A stretch of DNA of 64,000 nt from Cyathus striatus (GCA_025738555.1 JAOVFP010000004.1:3348001-3412000); one strand, 5' to 3'. Shown: positions 23,897-35,854, numbered from the stretch's first letter. The notes: generated by a model not told the origin, from the letters alone. A program made the numbers and translations.

Positions 23897-25989
23897 TCAA
23901 TTAATCCCCCACCACCCCTAACTTCCCTCAACCCCGCAAGCAACCCCTCCAAAGCGCATATAACGCCCCACGCACCCGGATCCGGCACCCTTCGTCCTTT
24001 CTCTTCCCCTTCCCCTTCTTTACCTTCCTCCCTCTTCTACTCCCCCACCAAGGACATAAGCAGCCCTCCCCAACCGAGCCCTCATCCTCTCGTACCCTCC
24101 GCCCCCACCCGCGCAGCACGTACAGCCGCATCCAAGCTCATCCCCAAAGACACAGCATGCGTGAATGGGATGAGAGCGTCCATGAGCGTGCGGTCGCCTT
24201 CGCGTGCTGGCGTGTGCGTTGAGAGTGCATGGAGGGCTTGTGGGAGGATGTTGGCCAGGGGGAAGAGGGGGAAGAGAGAGGGGGTGGGAGGAGAGGGAGG
24301 ATGAGAGAGCTGTGAAGTATATCCCAAACACTAGGGAAGAGTTAGTAGGAGAGGAAGGAAGGAATGGCGACATACGAGCTCCAATAGTACCACCCATCGT
24401 ATCTTCACTTATTTCTGCGATTTTGCGGAGCAGGGAGGAGGGATGAGAGAGCGGTAGCGCTCCGCTATCCAGGGCTTCGAGTACACCTACACCTTCTAAT
24501 CAGCGCATTATTCTAGGGAAAAGGGAAATAAAGTACCTCGTGCACCAGAAGCCAATGTCCCACCACAATCCCCATCCCCAACAACCGTATCATACTCCGT
24601 CAGCTCATTCTCCGCATCCAGCAGCGCACGACACGCGCCCCGAAGCGCAGCTTTCACTATAGCTGTCGACACATCCCACTTTCCTCCTCCCTCTTCATAC
24701 ACCTCTTCCTCTTCCCCGGCTAAAAGTCTCTCAGCTTCTTCGCTTTCGATAGCCAGGTCCCTTGGAGATATGGTACGAGGCCATACACGGACACCAATCC
24801 ACGCTGCTGCGTCCGTCGGATCGTCTAGCAGCGCCAGAACATCGATAGGCGCAGAGGAGGGCTGTGAGAGTTGGCGGTGAACAGCAGAGGTGTTGAGGAG
24901 GGAGATGGAGAATCCAGGTGCGTTGAGGGATGTCATGTATGTTGAGAGGTACGTTCTTCTTGGTGGATTCCAAGCGCGGCTTTCGAAGAGGTTAGTTGTA
25001 AGTTGAAGGGAGGGAGAGGAGAACATACCTAGCTGACACGATATTTCATCCAAAACAGCGCCCATTTCCAACTGCGACATTCCACCAAGATTATTAACGA
25101 ACAACACCACCTCCTCTCTTCCCCCATCCGCGTCTGCACCAATGAACGACGTAGAGTTGACTCCCAGTCCAGCTGTATCCCTCGAACCAAGGATGAGACC
25201 GAGCATACGACTAACGAGCTCTTCGACACTCCCCATTCGCAGGCGGGAAACACCCGGCTCATTGTGCAGCCCCAATCCGACTTCGCATTCTTCCATTCCT
25301 AAAGCGCTGCTAGGCTCGCGCCCGGGGACATGACAGTGCTCCAACCCCACGCCAATGCTCGCCAGGTTGGCAACAACAGCATCCCCAAGGTCCTTGATCA
25401 CTTCCAGCGGAGCCCCACGCTCCGCCAACGCTCCAAGAATCTTACACACCAGGATATTCCCCGCTAACCCTCTAGGCCCTACCAAACTCTCCGAATGGTG
25501 CAAAAGTGAAACATCATCCGCAACAACGACGCTCTCAATCCTCACCCCAGGCAACTTTGCCCTCGCTTTTTCTATCCCTAGTCCGAAGTTGAGTCGGTCC
25601 CCTGTGTAGTTGTTGATTATGACCAGGACGTCGCGGGTACCGGAGTATGAAGCGAGTTGGAGGTGCTTAGGATTTGTTTTGCGCTGGGGCTGGCGAAGAT
25701 GTCGCCGGAGACAGAGGCTGTTAGCATGCCCTTTCCCGTGTAGGATGCGTGGGCTGGCTCGTGGCCTGCGCCACCTCCGGATATTACTGAGACAGTTGCG
25801 GTGGGGGAGGGGGAGGGAGTGTATATGCATTTAGAGGGGGCGTATCTAGGTCAATTAAGTTTAGAGTTAGCTTCGTGGGTAGAGGAAAGGGAAGACGCAC
25901 AGACGCAAACAAGGGTTGAGACGCACGGCGCCACGGAGAGATTTGAGGACTAGTCCGTTGGGAGTGTTGTACAAGTGCTTGGTAGACAT
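23897..25989 (-). CDS. DAK1: Dihydroxyacetone kinase (copy 2, frame broken)
   Basis: Same gene as at 7608-9710, with several homopolymer changes that break the frame: one base lost near 25663 (GGAGGTGC against GGAGGGTGC), one near 24961 (TTGGTGG against TTGGGTGG), and others in the C-rich 3' exon near 23907, 24026, 24088, 24246 and 24283. An apparently long ORF of 440 codons (24508-25830) arises here, but its first 57 residues are out of frame and it reads through the 49 bp intron. All domain motifs are otherwise as in copy 1. If the indels are real this copy is dead; if they are errors both copies are active. Confidence 0.88.
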
Positions 25990-26488
25990 TGCGTGTGCTT
26001 TACGATGAGACGAGGTGGGGAATTCATTGGATATTTGAGGTGGGAAGGAAGCCTTTACGAAGGTGTTCAGATGACCTGGCTAAAGAAAGATGGTGGAGTT
26101 GGAAGACGAGGTTAGTAATATCTGGTCGTGAGACCGAAATATTTCAAATTCAGGAAAAAATTTTAAAATGAGAAGATAACATTTCGTTTGGACGCCAGCT
26201 GCAGGATATAAGATACCGATGGATGTCGACGGGGACCAGGTTTAAGTTGCAACGACCTTGGTTGAAGCCGAAAAGCAAACAACCGTAAACTTTCCCACCA
26301 CTCTTCGCGTTCACAACATCTTTAAATACAACTACATACTTAGTACATATTTAGAATTCACATTTTTGGCTTCATATTTGGTGATAGCTACGCCCTATAT
26401 TTTCTGTTCCATAGATTAATTTATGGGATACTTAGATTATTTCCTCAAATTTGTTTTCAACAGGTGAGTTATCTTATTACAATGCGAC

Positions 26489-26759
26489 ATGCCTTCAAGT
26501 AAACGTCAGACAGAAAATGGAAGTTGTAGACAATGTAGATCCATATGTAATTGGTCTATTGGTATTTTTAGAACTGTTGGCATTTGCCGGCGATCCAGGG
26601 CCCAGAGACTGTCTTATCTTCGAGAAATGTACTTGTGACAAGAGCAAATCAGAAACGTGTCCTGCACGAGGACCGTCGCTTTTGGGGATGCAAGTAATTA
26701 GAACAATTCCACAGAATATCTGTGGTCTGATAATCAACACCATCGCCATCGTCGAGTAA
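26489..26759 (+). CDS. Possible small Cys-rich protein (copy 2)
   Basis: Counterpart of 10211-10481, unchanged by eye. Here it is followed 29 bases later by the complete Cys-cluster gene, so it could be an upstream relic of that family or non-coding. Confidence 0.3.
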
Positions 26760-26788
26760 GGCTTTCATTTCGACCTACTTTCACTACC

Positions 26789-27989
26789 ATGCCCCCAAAG
26801 AAAAGGGCCACGCAAGAGACATTCTCCTCTCTATTCCTCAAGCTAAAGAATGGAGGCCGACAGCAGCGTGTCGAGTGGATGGCCAACCTCCCAAAGGAAT
26901 ATGCAGTAAGTAAACATAGATCTCGCACTGCGCGCGCGTACTTAATATTCATAATATACAGATCTGCTATGAATGCAAGAAATCAACTCAATACAAGTGC
27001 GATCAGCAGTTCGTTACTTGCCATTCATGCGATAGGAGGGGTCTCCAATGTCCGCGTCTCGCCCATTTCATACGGGACACTATCATGGAAACATTGTCGA
27101 TCTCTCGCGCTACCTACATCGAATTTTTGAAACGATACAACGCACAATGGTCCGGTGAATCGCTGCCATCCGTAGACCCATATGATCCTCCCATACGGAC
27201 ATACGACTTGAAATTAGACACGCCGGAGCCTCCGCGCGCATCATCATCTCAAATTACACTGGTACCATCGACGGACCGTGATCATGAAGTCGAGAGGGCG
27301 GAACCGATTGTGGAGGAGAATGCGCAGGAAGATGATGATACGCTTGAGCATGATTTTGATTTGCTTCATTCGCGGTTGGTTCGGAGGATAAAGTCGACTT
27401 CAGAACTGAAGAAGCAATTGCGGGTTAAAGAGATGATGCTCGCAGACGCGCAGAATCGGTCGAATGAAATGCAACAGCGCCTTGATGATACGGAGTTATC
27501 TTTGAAGCGGGCACTGACAGGGAACATTGATGCAGAAGCGGGTGCGTATGGCTCTTTAAGCATTGTACTTTCATTTTTAACTTGAAAAAAGCTCTCAAGA
27601 AGCGATTTCAATCTGTCCTTGAATCGATGTACGCCTCGTCCACACATACCAACGCCATCCATGTTCTTGCCCAAAAACTCAAGACGGACATTAAGAATCG
27701 CAAATTGAACGTCCAGGTCCGGCGAAATGGCCCAGATGATCTACTCGAGCGAGTGGAGGAGATTGAAACTGAGTTGAAGGATTTAGCAGAGTTCTATTTC
27801 AAATCGCAAAGTGAAAGGGAAGAGTACCTTTCTTGGCTCAAGAGGATCGCCGTTGCGCACGCGATGGGTGAACGAGGGAAAAAGAGGAAGAGGGACACAG
27901 TGGATTTGACTGACGCAGAGGATGATCAGGGTAGTACTAGCATACTAAGTGGTAAGCGCAAAAAGGTGCGAAAGAGTAAGCGACATTAA
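26789..27989 (+). CDS. Zn-cluster-like coiled-coil protein, possible transcription regulator
   Basis: Exons are 26789-26905, 26962-27541 and 27592-27989, with both introns GT-AG. After a basic N-terminus the second exon encodes CYECKKSTQYKC and TCHSCDRRGLQC, six cysteines spaced 2-8-6-2-6. This is close to, but not the same as, the fungal Zn2Cys6 DNA-binding cluster, and its basic residues differ. An acidic linker, a heptad-rich stretch (SELKKQLRVKEMMLADAQ onward), a second helical region (ERVEEIETELKDLAEF) and a Lys/Arg-rich tail (GKRKKVRKSKRH, likely nuclear signal) follow. It may be a nuclear regulator; no target can be inferred. Its first exon is the point where copy 1 of the duplication is cut. 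Confidence 0.75.
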
Positions 27990-28147
27990 GACTGTAATTA
28001 ACTTCTTCCTATGTAGTACAGTAGAATACGAATTAAATATGTACTTGTTCAACTGTGTATATATAATTGTTCAAACGTTCAACCGTTGAACCTTTGCATT
28101 GAAGATCTGTAGCGAAAATGATGCATAACTGAAAACATGAATATAAC

Positions 28148-28237
28148 GCCGTCGTGGCGTAATGGTAGCGCGTCGCTTTCCTACCTCTTCCATGAGGAAG
28201 CAGGCGAAGGTTGTGAGTTCGAGCCTCACCGTCGGTA
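28148..28237 (+). tRNA. tRNA-Arg (anticodon CCT) with intron
   Basis: A cloverleaf can be drawn. The acceptor is GCCGTCG / CGTCGGT with discriminator A. The D arm is GCGT...GCGC with loop AATGGTA. The anticodon stem is TCGCT / GGCGA with loop TTCCTA-A, the variable loop is AGGTT, and the T arm GTGAG-TTCGAGC-CTCAC is perfect. An intron of about 18 bases (CCTCTTCCATGAGGAAGC) follows the base after the anticodon, the canonical position. Pair 5-68 is a T-T mismatch, which is unusual. No CCA is encoded, as expected in a nuclear gene. It reads AGG codons. Confidence 0.85.
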
Positions 28238-28468
28238 GTCGGTTACATTTTTGTAGTATTTTGCAGTATTTTGCTTCCAATGAGCCGTAGTGTATATTAA
28301 GCTATTATCAGCAGTAGCCAACTAACAGATTAAATGAAACTCGCATTTGGTCCAGGATATATTCTATACCGTAATATTAAGATAGTAACAACAGTTTGTA
28401 CAATTTTCCGCTAGATTCAGATACACCGTCCGTCCTCTAATAGTAATAATGTTCTCGAGCCCATCGAT

Positions 28469-29751
28469 TTACTTGCTGCGCTTGTAAATCTTTCCGAGGA
28501 AGCTATTGAACACCTCCCTCTTCAACCCACCCTCAACCTCGATGATAGCAGCAATCCGCTCCCTAAGCTTCCCAACAACAGTCTCCTCATACTCAGCATA
28601 CGCCTCCTTCACACCAACCTCGTTAAAGATGGCCTTCACGCGCGCCTCGCACTCCTTATCCTTCTTGCCATAGTTCTCATCGAGAACCTTGCGCTGCGCG
28701 GGGTTGGCGAGGCGAATGGCAGTGTTCACGCACCAGGAGCACTTGTTGTCGATGATATCTGTTCCAATTTTGCCGATTTGCTCCGGGGTGCCGGAGAAAT
28801 CGAGGAAGTCGTCTTGGACTTGGAAGTACTCGCCCAGGGGTATGAGGATGGACTGGGCGAGCTCGAAGGGGCGCACGGTTTCGTTTCTGACAGAGTAGGA
28901 GGAGGGGACGCGGGTGTAGAACAGCGCGAGGGCTACAGGGAGGTAGAATGAGTAGTAGGCGGTTTTGTAGATGACAATTAGGCGATGTCTGATTATAAGA
29001 GCAGTACGTTATGAGCAGGGTTACGATGACGTGCGAGCGTATCATACCTCTCAAGAGAGAACTTGCTGAGATCAACAGAGTCCTCGGGTGCAGTGATAAG
29101 ATCAACCAGCTGGCCCATCTCTGTTTGATAAGTTGTATCGTGGAAAAGGTCCAAGAGATCGGCATAGTAAGGTTCGGAGCGGAAGTGGACCTTAAGGAGG
29201 CGATATATAGCTGCTTCGAGCATGAAGGAATCGTTGATGGCGATCATGCCGACCTTCTCGTTACGGTACCAACATGGCTGACCGCGGCGGGTGATGGAAG
29301 TGTCCATGATGTCGTCTGATACCAAGAAGAAAGCTTGAAGCTATAATAGCATGAGTGACGATCTATTTTAATTGACTAGATTGGAACGTACAAGCTCTAC
29401 ACACCAACCGAGAAGAGCCGAGTGGAAGTACTCTTCCTCGGTCAAGGGGCGACCCTTCAGAATTTCAACAGTATCGACGACGGACATTCCGCGGTTTAAT
29501 TTTCCACCGGGAACATTGTAGTCCAAGCTCTATGGAAGATAGATGATCAGTATGCACAGCTGAGGACATCCTAGGGATGACCTAGACGCGCCCCTGCACA
29601 CCACACGATAATCTGCACAGCAGCTCACCTTCCTGTACCACTCGATAGCCTCAGCGGGCATTCCCTCTCCAGCAAAATGCTCAATCAGTTCATCGCGGAT
29701 CTTGGTGAAGACACCCTCAAACTTTTCACGGCGAGCAGCTTTGTCGGACAT
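28469..29751 (-). CDS. ERG20: Farnesyl diphosphate synthase
   Basis: Condenses isopentenyl diphosphate with dimethylallyl and geranyl diphosphate to farnesyl diphosphate, the branch point to ergosterol, quinones, dolichol and sesquiterpenes. Exons are 29751-29629, 29529-29392, 29340-29048 and 28988-28469, giving 357 residues, the normal size. It carries the first Asp-rich motif DDIMD preceded by two Phe at -4 and -5 (the farnesyl-length type), [26 protein letters not shown], the second Asp-rich motif DDFLD, and [14 protein letters not shown]. The frame is fully open. It is divergent from the Cys-cluster gene with only the tRNA between. Confidence 0.95.
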
Positions 29752-30321
29752 AGTAGCGTTAGTGGTAGAGATGGGGGTGAGAGACGGAGGGGATTTGGCA
29801 GATATGAGCGGGACTTGTGTTTTATAAGAAAGAATAGAAGCGGGAGCTAGGTATCAGATTCCGCACTCCTTTCAAAGTGGAATCGAAACGCGAAATATTT
29901 TGCAGACGCGCTAAATCCGTTTTTACTTATCAGGCCATATCGGCTTTAAATCTCATTGGCCGGTGGGCCGTAACTTTGTCAAATAATCTAAACAGGGGCC
30001 AATATCCTCGTAAAATTCTCAACAATATTGGCAGGTGTTCAGAGAATCTGGCAGGAACCTGGCTAACTTATGTTATCTTGCGGAATTAGTCCTGGGTGAC
30101 GATGCGCTACCAAGGTCTTTTGACAAAATGAGGTAAGGAAACAAGCGGCCGCTGACCGTCGACCGATCAGGCTGTTACATCAATTTCTCACGCTCAGCTT
30201 CATCTAAAAATAATTCAATACTGTATCAACAAGATAAAAACAGTAGCCTAGAGTACGGTGAGAAGATAAAATACGTACTCGTTCCTCTAGTACATATTAA
30301 ATTATATGAACAGAATACGAG
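29752..30321. other. Spacer, no gene seen
   Basis: Upstream of ERG20; it should contain its promoter. No ORF with family resemblance was found. Confidence 0.4.
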
Positions 30322-30674
30322 CTAAAAACTATAATTCGGATACTCCTTCTGCAGGGCCTCAACTGCTTTCTCAGCGGCTTTTTCTAAAGCGTCGTCTTTG
30401 TTCTTTCCTTTACCGCATCCGTACTCAACATTATTAACTGAAATAAATAAATAAATGATATTGGCCTGAGGAGGAAGCTCTAGGTGAAGTTTTAATTACC
30501 AAAATATTTCGCCGTCCAGGTGGGTTTGTGGCCAGGACCTTCCTGGCCAGTAGTCTTGCTTACTATCAACCCAATTTTCTGTGCTGCGTCGTTTAATTTG
30601 CTACGCCAGCCCTCTATAAAACGTGCATTAGACTACAAGACAGTAAGGATGGTAAAATGCACACGATCAGACAT
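30322..30674 (-). CDS. Small double-stranded RNA-binding motif protein A
   Basis: Three short exons join to MSDQGWRSKLNDAAQKIG, then GPGHKPTWTAKYFVNNVEYG, then KGKNKDDALEKAAEKAVEAL, ending KEYPNYSF. This is a complete alpha-beta-beta-beta-alpha dsRBM with the helix-1 motif, the GPxH loop and the Lys-rich start of helix 2, and nothing else (about 85 residues). Introns are about 30609-30655 and 30440-30501. Stand-alone dsRBM proteins may bind structured RNA or sequester double-stranded RNA; the partner here is unknown. A diverged homologue lies 1.3 kb away at 31929-32287 on the same strand. Confidence 0.8.
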
Positions 30675-31928
30675 TGTCGCGAAAGTTTATGGCTTTAGTA
30701 GTAGACTGGAGAATCCAAGTAGACGAGTGGATTCAGGAGAATAAATTTGCTTGGAGACATACTCATTCTCCTACTGGATTTTATATCTAACCTTCCAGCC
30801 ATAACTAGCTCCCTCCGTTGCTGTTGGATCTTGACTCAATGAAATTCAAGTTACCGAGGGAATTGGAACTCTCCCGCTGGTGAATTCGTGCATTCTCGGG
30901 AACGGGAAGAGATTTAATCTATGTATGTATTAGATATAATCTCATATACAGCATCAACCGGATCCTAGGTCTCGTAATTGCGCTATCGATAAGATGGAGA
31001 GGACGGTGCTCTCGGCGTTGGCGTAGTAAAATATGCTTTCTTTTTAGAAGTAGTCCAGGGTACTTTGCACTGCGAGACGGAGATTGCATAAAATAGGTCT
31101 CCGATAATGGGGTTGAGTCACAGAATGTGGTTAATGGAGGTTGGAACCTGATTATCAGGAACCTTTATGAGCATTTCGTAATATCCTTCTATGGTTACAG
31201 CTGTATATTCCTACCAGTAAGTAAGGTGTTATGCTGCAAACAATATCATAACACCTACTGCAAAACATTATGGACTGGCGTCTTCGGGTATCGAAAAATA
31301 AGTGGACCCACAACCTACAACACCTATGGCGTAGCTCAACGTTTCCGAATCACTCGCTGTTATATGGTTGTGATGACCGTGTCCGGTGAATTTGTGAAGC
31401 GGCATAGCGCTCGCCATGTATTGGCTCCCCAACAGAGAGTGACGCAAAGAGAACAGAACGACTCAGCGCTTCCGGAAAACAGCTTCTTAATCTGAGCGCC
31501 TCCATGTCGTCATGGAATGGAACGTCTCTAGCCTGTGATTCTTTGCATGATCTATTTTGTTTAAGATAGGGATCCCGCAGGTTTCCTCACCCAGAATACA
31601 AAAGAAAAAATCTTACAAAATATGACTAGGAAATATTGCTCGGGAACCAGTGTGGGGGAAAAAATCCTCAAGTGGAAAAGGAAGATGATGCTTGCCAACG
31701 TAATTTCAAATTCAGGAATCGTACTCGAAGTAAGCAATGATCTACATGACTCTAACCTGAAATATTGCAGACATATCCAACATCAAAAACAAGCGGAAGC
31801 GCATTAAATTTATACACGACTCGGAGCTATGTTGTTAACTAGTATATCTATTTAAAATAAAGCTGCGTAAATTAAATGCGTAAGAAAGAAGTTGAATATC
31901 AAATTGAATATGAGGTTGAGACCGTTGA
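30675..31928. other. Spacer between the two dsRBM genes
   Basis: No gene is supported. The 122-codon frame at 31127-31495 lacks an ATG start and has no recognisable motif. Confidence 0.4.
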
Positions 31929-32287
31929 TTAAATTCCATATTGTGGATATTGTTGACGGAGCATAGATAAGGCACTTGCAGCAGCGTTCTCTTGCGCCGC
32001 GCCTTTCGAACCCCCCGTTCCAGAGGCATAGTAGATACCATTCACTAATGTATTTAGCAAACGTTAGTAGGTAAAAACGTGGATTTAAAAATGCATCACC
32101 GTAACAATGTGCCGTCCACAAAGCGTTGTGCAATAACCCTGACATAGATGCATCGGCGTACGTATATTGAAATCCAAGCAATTGGCATGCGCGATTAAGT
32201 TGGTTGCGTGCACCGTCTGAAGTGTAACACAAATTAGTAGGTTACTCTCGTTCTCGAGTGAAAGACCATACTTTCTGGGAGAGACAT
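31929..32287 (-). CDS. Small double-stranded RNA-binding motif protein B
   Basis: Joined exons read MSLPENGARNQLNRACQLLG, then HNALWTAHCYVNGIYYASG, then GGSKGAAQENAAASALSMLR, ending QYPQYGI. The same single-dsRBM architecture and intron positions as the gene at 30322-30674, but strongly diverged in sequence. The GPxH loop is replaced by SGLLHN and helix 2 has only one Lys (SKGAAQENAA), so RNA affinity may be lower. The two are probably old tandem duplicates. Confidence 0.75.
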
Positions 32288-34266
32288 GTCGTTGGTGAAT
32301 ACTATGGAAGTGGGAGTGAGCTGCGCGATAAAACCTAAATGTAATTCGTATGAGGACCTACCTGCACCTTTTATCCTCCTTCATACTTGCTGTACTGTTC
32401 AGAAATTCATGTAGTTTATAGTCAAACGGTTGTTTAACTTGGAGGGTTGTGCCAACAATTAGTGAAACACGCCACAGCCCTCCATATCGTTGAAAAATTT
32501 GTCGGAATGCATAGAGATAGCCTAGCATGAGCGGCGTCGGTGTATCGGTGTACATGGGGGAGCGCATTGTACAATGGCTCCTTAGTCTTAATACGGCCAT
32601 CGATTAGTGAGTCATGACTAACTCCCCTACTATAGCATTGTAGATAATAACCTACTCATCAGCGCTGCTCCGTGTTGAAGGCGATCGTTATGGGGGAGGT
32701 TTGGTGGAGTTGATAGCATTCAGGATATGTATCGCAAAACGTGTGGCTATTCAGAGTCGAATAGAGCGCGATTCATACGTTATATACCATCTTAACAACC
32801 ATTAACGTGCGCTGAAGTGTTGCTACAGATAGTTGAAATGGGTGCTTACCTATCGATCCAGTACTACTGTACAGCAGTACTACCTTGGTAGCATCGAGGG
32901 GAAGAGACGGCAGAATAGAAGGCTGAGTCAGAGAGCTATATGATAACATCATACGATGGAAACTGTTTCATTAGTGGCCAGTAAATTGAGCTAAAGAGGG
33001 TAAATGACACAACAGAGGGTAGAAAAGGTGTACAATTTTGCATAGCCGATAGGCAGGTAGGCAAGAACGATATAATCCGATTGGCATTTTGGCTATCTAA
33101 TATGGGGAATGGAGACGATAATTAAAATTGTAATTGCTGTACACACGCTATTGCTTGTAACATAAAACACGTCAAGAAGGAGTAGTTAGTGCGGTTAGCG
33201 CAGCACGGCGGAGAAAATGTCGAAGGCATTCAAAATCACGAAGAGGAACAGGAGTCTGAGTCGCCTTCACACCATTACTACAGAGCGTTCCTTCGGAGAC
33301 AAACCCCCGATACAAGCTTACGTATTACGCTCAACCAAGTCGGTGAAGTGCCCGCCTTCCTTATACGTCAGACTCATAAAATATCGAGAGTCAGAATGTT
33401 AACAAAACCCAAAAATCAGATAAATAGCTGGGCTGTCCTACAAGCTTTCTCCGCATAGCGCAGCAACTCTACGATAATAAAAGCTGATACATTACTTGCT
33501 CATCGGGCCGCTCGCGACTGTAGCATCGCAGTTAAAACAGCTCTTGCCATGACATAGGGTACTTGATAGTATCTAGGAGTATCACTGCAACTTCAAGTTA
33601 TCATAAGCCTTTGGTAAGTGATTTTGATTGCTAACCGTGGATGGTTTCAGTGCTATTTGGATCACTGTGGAATGGGTTAATGGGTTAACTAAGGTTGAAC
33701 GCTCAGCTTGATTATGTCAACTTAGACCCATACAAGATAGGTATCTGTTCTTCAGTGCCATTTGCGTTGAGCAATTTGTATTCCACAGAAAAGTAAGGTT
33801 GAGTAGGTAGGTGAATCGTATCGGCGCAGCAGTGTATAGTTGTCTTGTAAGACACTGCCCACCAGGTGCGGCCCTAGACTTGAGGTTGAAGTTACAGGCT
33901 CAGAGTCACAGCAGTGCCAACTAGGAAGCTTCTTCAATTTTGTCGCCTGACTGCTTTTGTAATCATGCCCGCGGAGCTCAGGATTCAAAGGTTGGACGTT
34001 AGCGCTTAAAAGCTGCTGCTTGAGTAGACGCCATTAGCTATCACCGGTCCGTACGTGGCGGAACTAAATTGTCCCCCATCGCCACTGCGCCCGATGTATT
34101 TTTACTTCGCGAATGGCGCAATTATACGGATAGTATGAATGAAATAAAAAATGCTCTTGTTCCAATCAAAATTTGTAACTTTATTTGCAATTTCTGTCTG
34201 GGTCTCTCTATATTTAAAATGCGTTAAGAACGTTAAGAACAAAATTTACTCTAAGCCCTAGGAACT
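32288..34266. other. Long stretch without recognisable gene
   Basis: Both strands were scanned. Short frames at 32358-32600 (-), 33189-33458 (+) and 33752-33988 (-) show no family features. A near-perfect 22 bp palindrome built around ACTGTACAG lies at 32860-32881. Confidence 0.4.
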
Positions 34267-35853
34267 CTATGAATCAAAAATAGCGCCATAAGCAGGTATC
34301 CCTCTTGTTTCCATCCCATAAACGACTTTCCGTGTAACTTTTGGGTTGGAAATAATAAATACTGCCTCTGCGTTGCATTCCTGTACTAGCTGGTAAGTCA
34401 AAGCAACCATATCAGGTCGTCCATGCTCTCGCGTGTTCCAGACAATTGCCTGATTATCAGCTTTTAGTACTGATTGCATGATACTCCTTCCGTATGTCAA
34501 CTCGGGGTTGGGAGTTGACCATAGAATGCGCCTTGGGGTGATATTAGCATACAACAACGATAAGCAAGGACCGATTCCTGATCCAGTTGCAACAACGACA
34601 ATCTGCCTGAATAGTTTGGAAGTGTAAAGAAGGCCGTGGAGAGGATATCCTCGCACCCACAGTTGCCGAGGAGGTTCCTTGATGGTCTTCCTCGTCCAAT
34701 CTCCTGCATTTGAAACCACAACAGAGAATCCATTTATTTTCCCGTTTTCGTCCTCGTCGGGGATTGTAGCAAATGCGTGCCATTCGAAGAGTGGGCTAGT
34801 CGAGACCTTCAGCCCATAGAAAGGCTGCATAGGCCTATATTTAAAGTGGAGCCGGGTGGCATGATCCGAGAGAACCTCTGGATAAACATCGTGTCTTCTA
34901 AGACGTCCCCACGATAAAAATGTGCAGCTTGTGGACACACACAGGAACCAGAAATTAGGAGATCTAATAAGGTAAGCACCTAATGTAATCCCTTCTTGGT
35001 TCGAAGAAGCCTTGGCTGCCAAGATATTGTGCGTCCAAAATGTGACTAGTGCAGTCCATCCTGAGAAACGATGAAGTGCCTCGAAGTAATCGTGGAAACG
35101 GACTCGGAAACGGGGGTGTGCAGCAAGCAGGATGAAGACGAACATTGTGACCAAGATGTACGAAGTAATTAAACTAGCTTTAGCATCGTTAGAGGGGTTG
35201 CGAATAAAGTCCCGTGTCGCAAGAGCTGTGTATAGGATATACCACACGACAGCAGCAGTTCCTGCACCACTGTGGGCGCCTCCGTAGTGGAAGACCTTTG
35301 CTAGCTTTCTACGAATGGAGACCGGGAGTGAGTGCGGCGCGGCCACGCAAATTTCGTACACGAGGTTCACGAAGTTCTCCTGGCGGAACAGAATTGCAAT
35401 CATGAGGTTCGCGGAGGTAGCACTGGCGACATCTGCCGCCTCTGGTGCGCCCTTCGTTTTGACAACGAAGGCAATGAAGGCCGCAAGGTTTGCAAAGAAT
35501 ATGACAGTGAAAATCTTTCTATAAGTAGAGAAAAAGTTGTCTGTGGAGTGGAGTATCCATAATTAGACACAGTCCGAAAGGAAAGGGATGATTTACTTAC
35601 GACCGAGGTACCTCGTTAGACGGTTACCTGTCTTCTCTGGCAATGCATCTCGGATGGTAGGATCCGCGACGAGCTCCTTGGGCTTCAAACTTGGAGAGCG
35701 GGTGAGTGTACCTAGAAATAATAGCCTGCATTAATTTCTGCACCTTCTTTGCACGGTGATCAGCATCAACTGACCTTCCGACGTAGACGAAGGTCCTGAA
35801 TCTTCAGAACTGAATTCAAGGTTCTCTACGTCCGTAGCTGGTTCTGATTGCAT
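34267..35853 (-). CDS. TmpA-like integral membrane protein with ferric-reductase-type NAD-binding region
   Basis: Exons start at ATG 35853 (MQSEPATDVENLEFSSEDSG); two short 5' exons join the large exon 35403-34267 and the sequence just upstream, giving about 470 residues. The N-terminus is cytosolic and Ser/Thr rich. Several hydrophobic segments follow (FTVIFFANLAAFIAFVV, AAVVWYILYTAL, LITSYILVTMFVFILLAA), with histidines in FHYGGAHSG and ALHRFSGW placed like haem ligands. The C-terminal part has VVVATGSGIGPCLSLLYAN, an NAD(P)-binding loop as in ferric reductases. This matches the TmpA membrane protein family known from Aspergillus, implicated in a developmental signalling pathway; the reaction is unknown. 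The frame is fully open. Confidence 0.8.
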
Positions 35854-35854
35854 T

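Larger units (their letters stand above)
16290..26901. repeat. Large direct duplication, copy 2
   Basis: This is the second copy of the block at 1-10623, offset by 16289 bases at its left end and 16278 at its right because of small indels. On the left it continues into the 5' half of the FAD monooxygenase (15082-16289). On the right it continues into the complete Cys-cluster gene and on to a tRNA and ERG20. Gene order and orientation are unchanged from copy 1. Confidence 0.95.

Noticed and set aside
24508..25830. A 440 codon minus-strand ORF, longer than any in copy 1
   Set aside because: It is dihydroxyacetone kinase read through a 49 bp intron with an out-of-frame first 57 residues, made possible by one-base losses in copy 2.
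31127..31495. A 122 codon plus-strand ORF between the dsRBM genes
   Set aside because: Begins with GTG, has no intron signals or recognisable motif, and a composition like random sequence.
34497..34783. Two minus-strand ORFs inside the TmpA-like gene
   Set aside because: Alternative frames within the long open exon of the TmpA-like gene.
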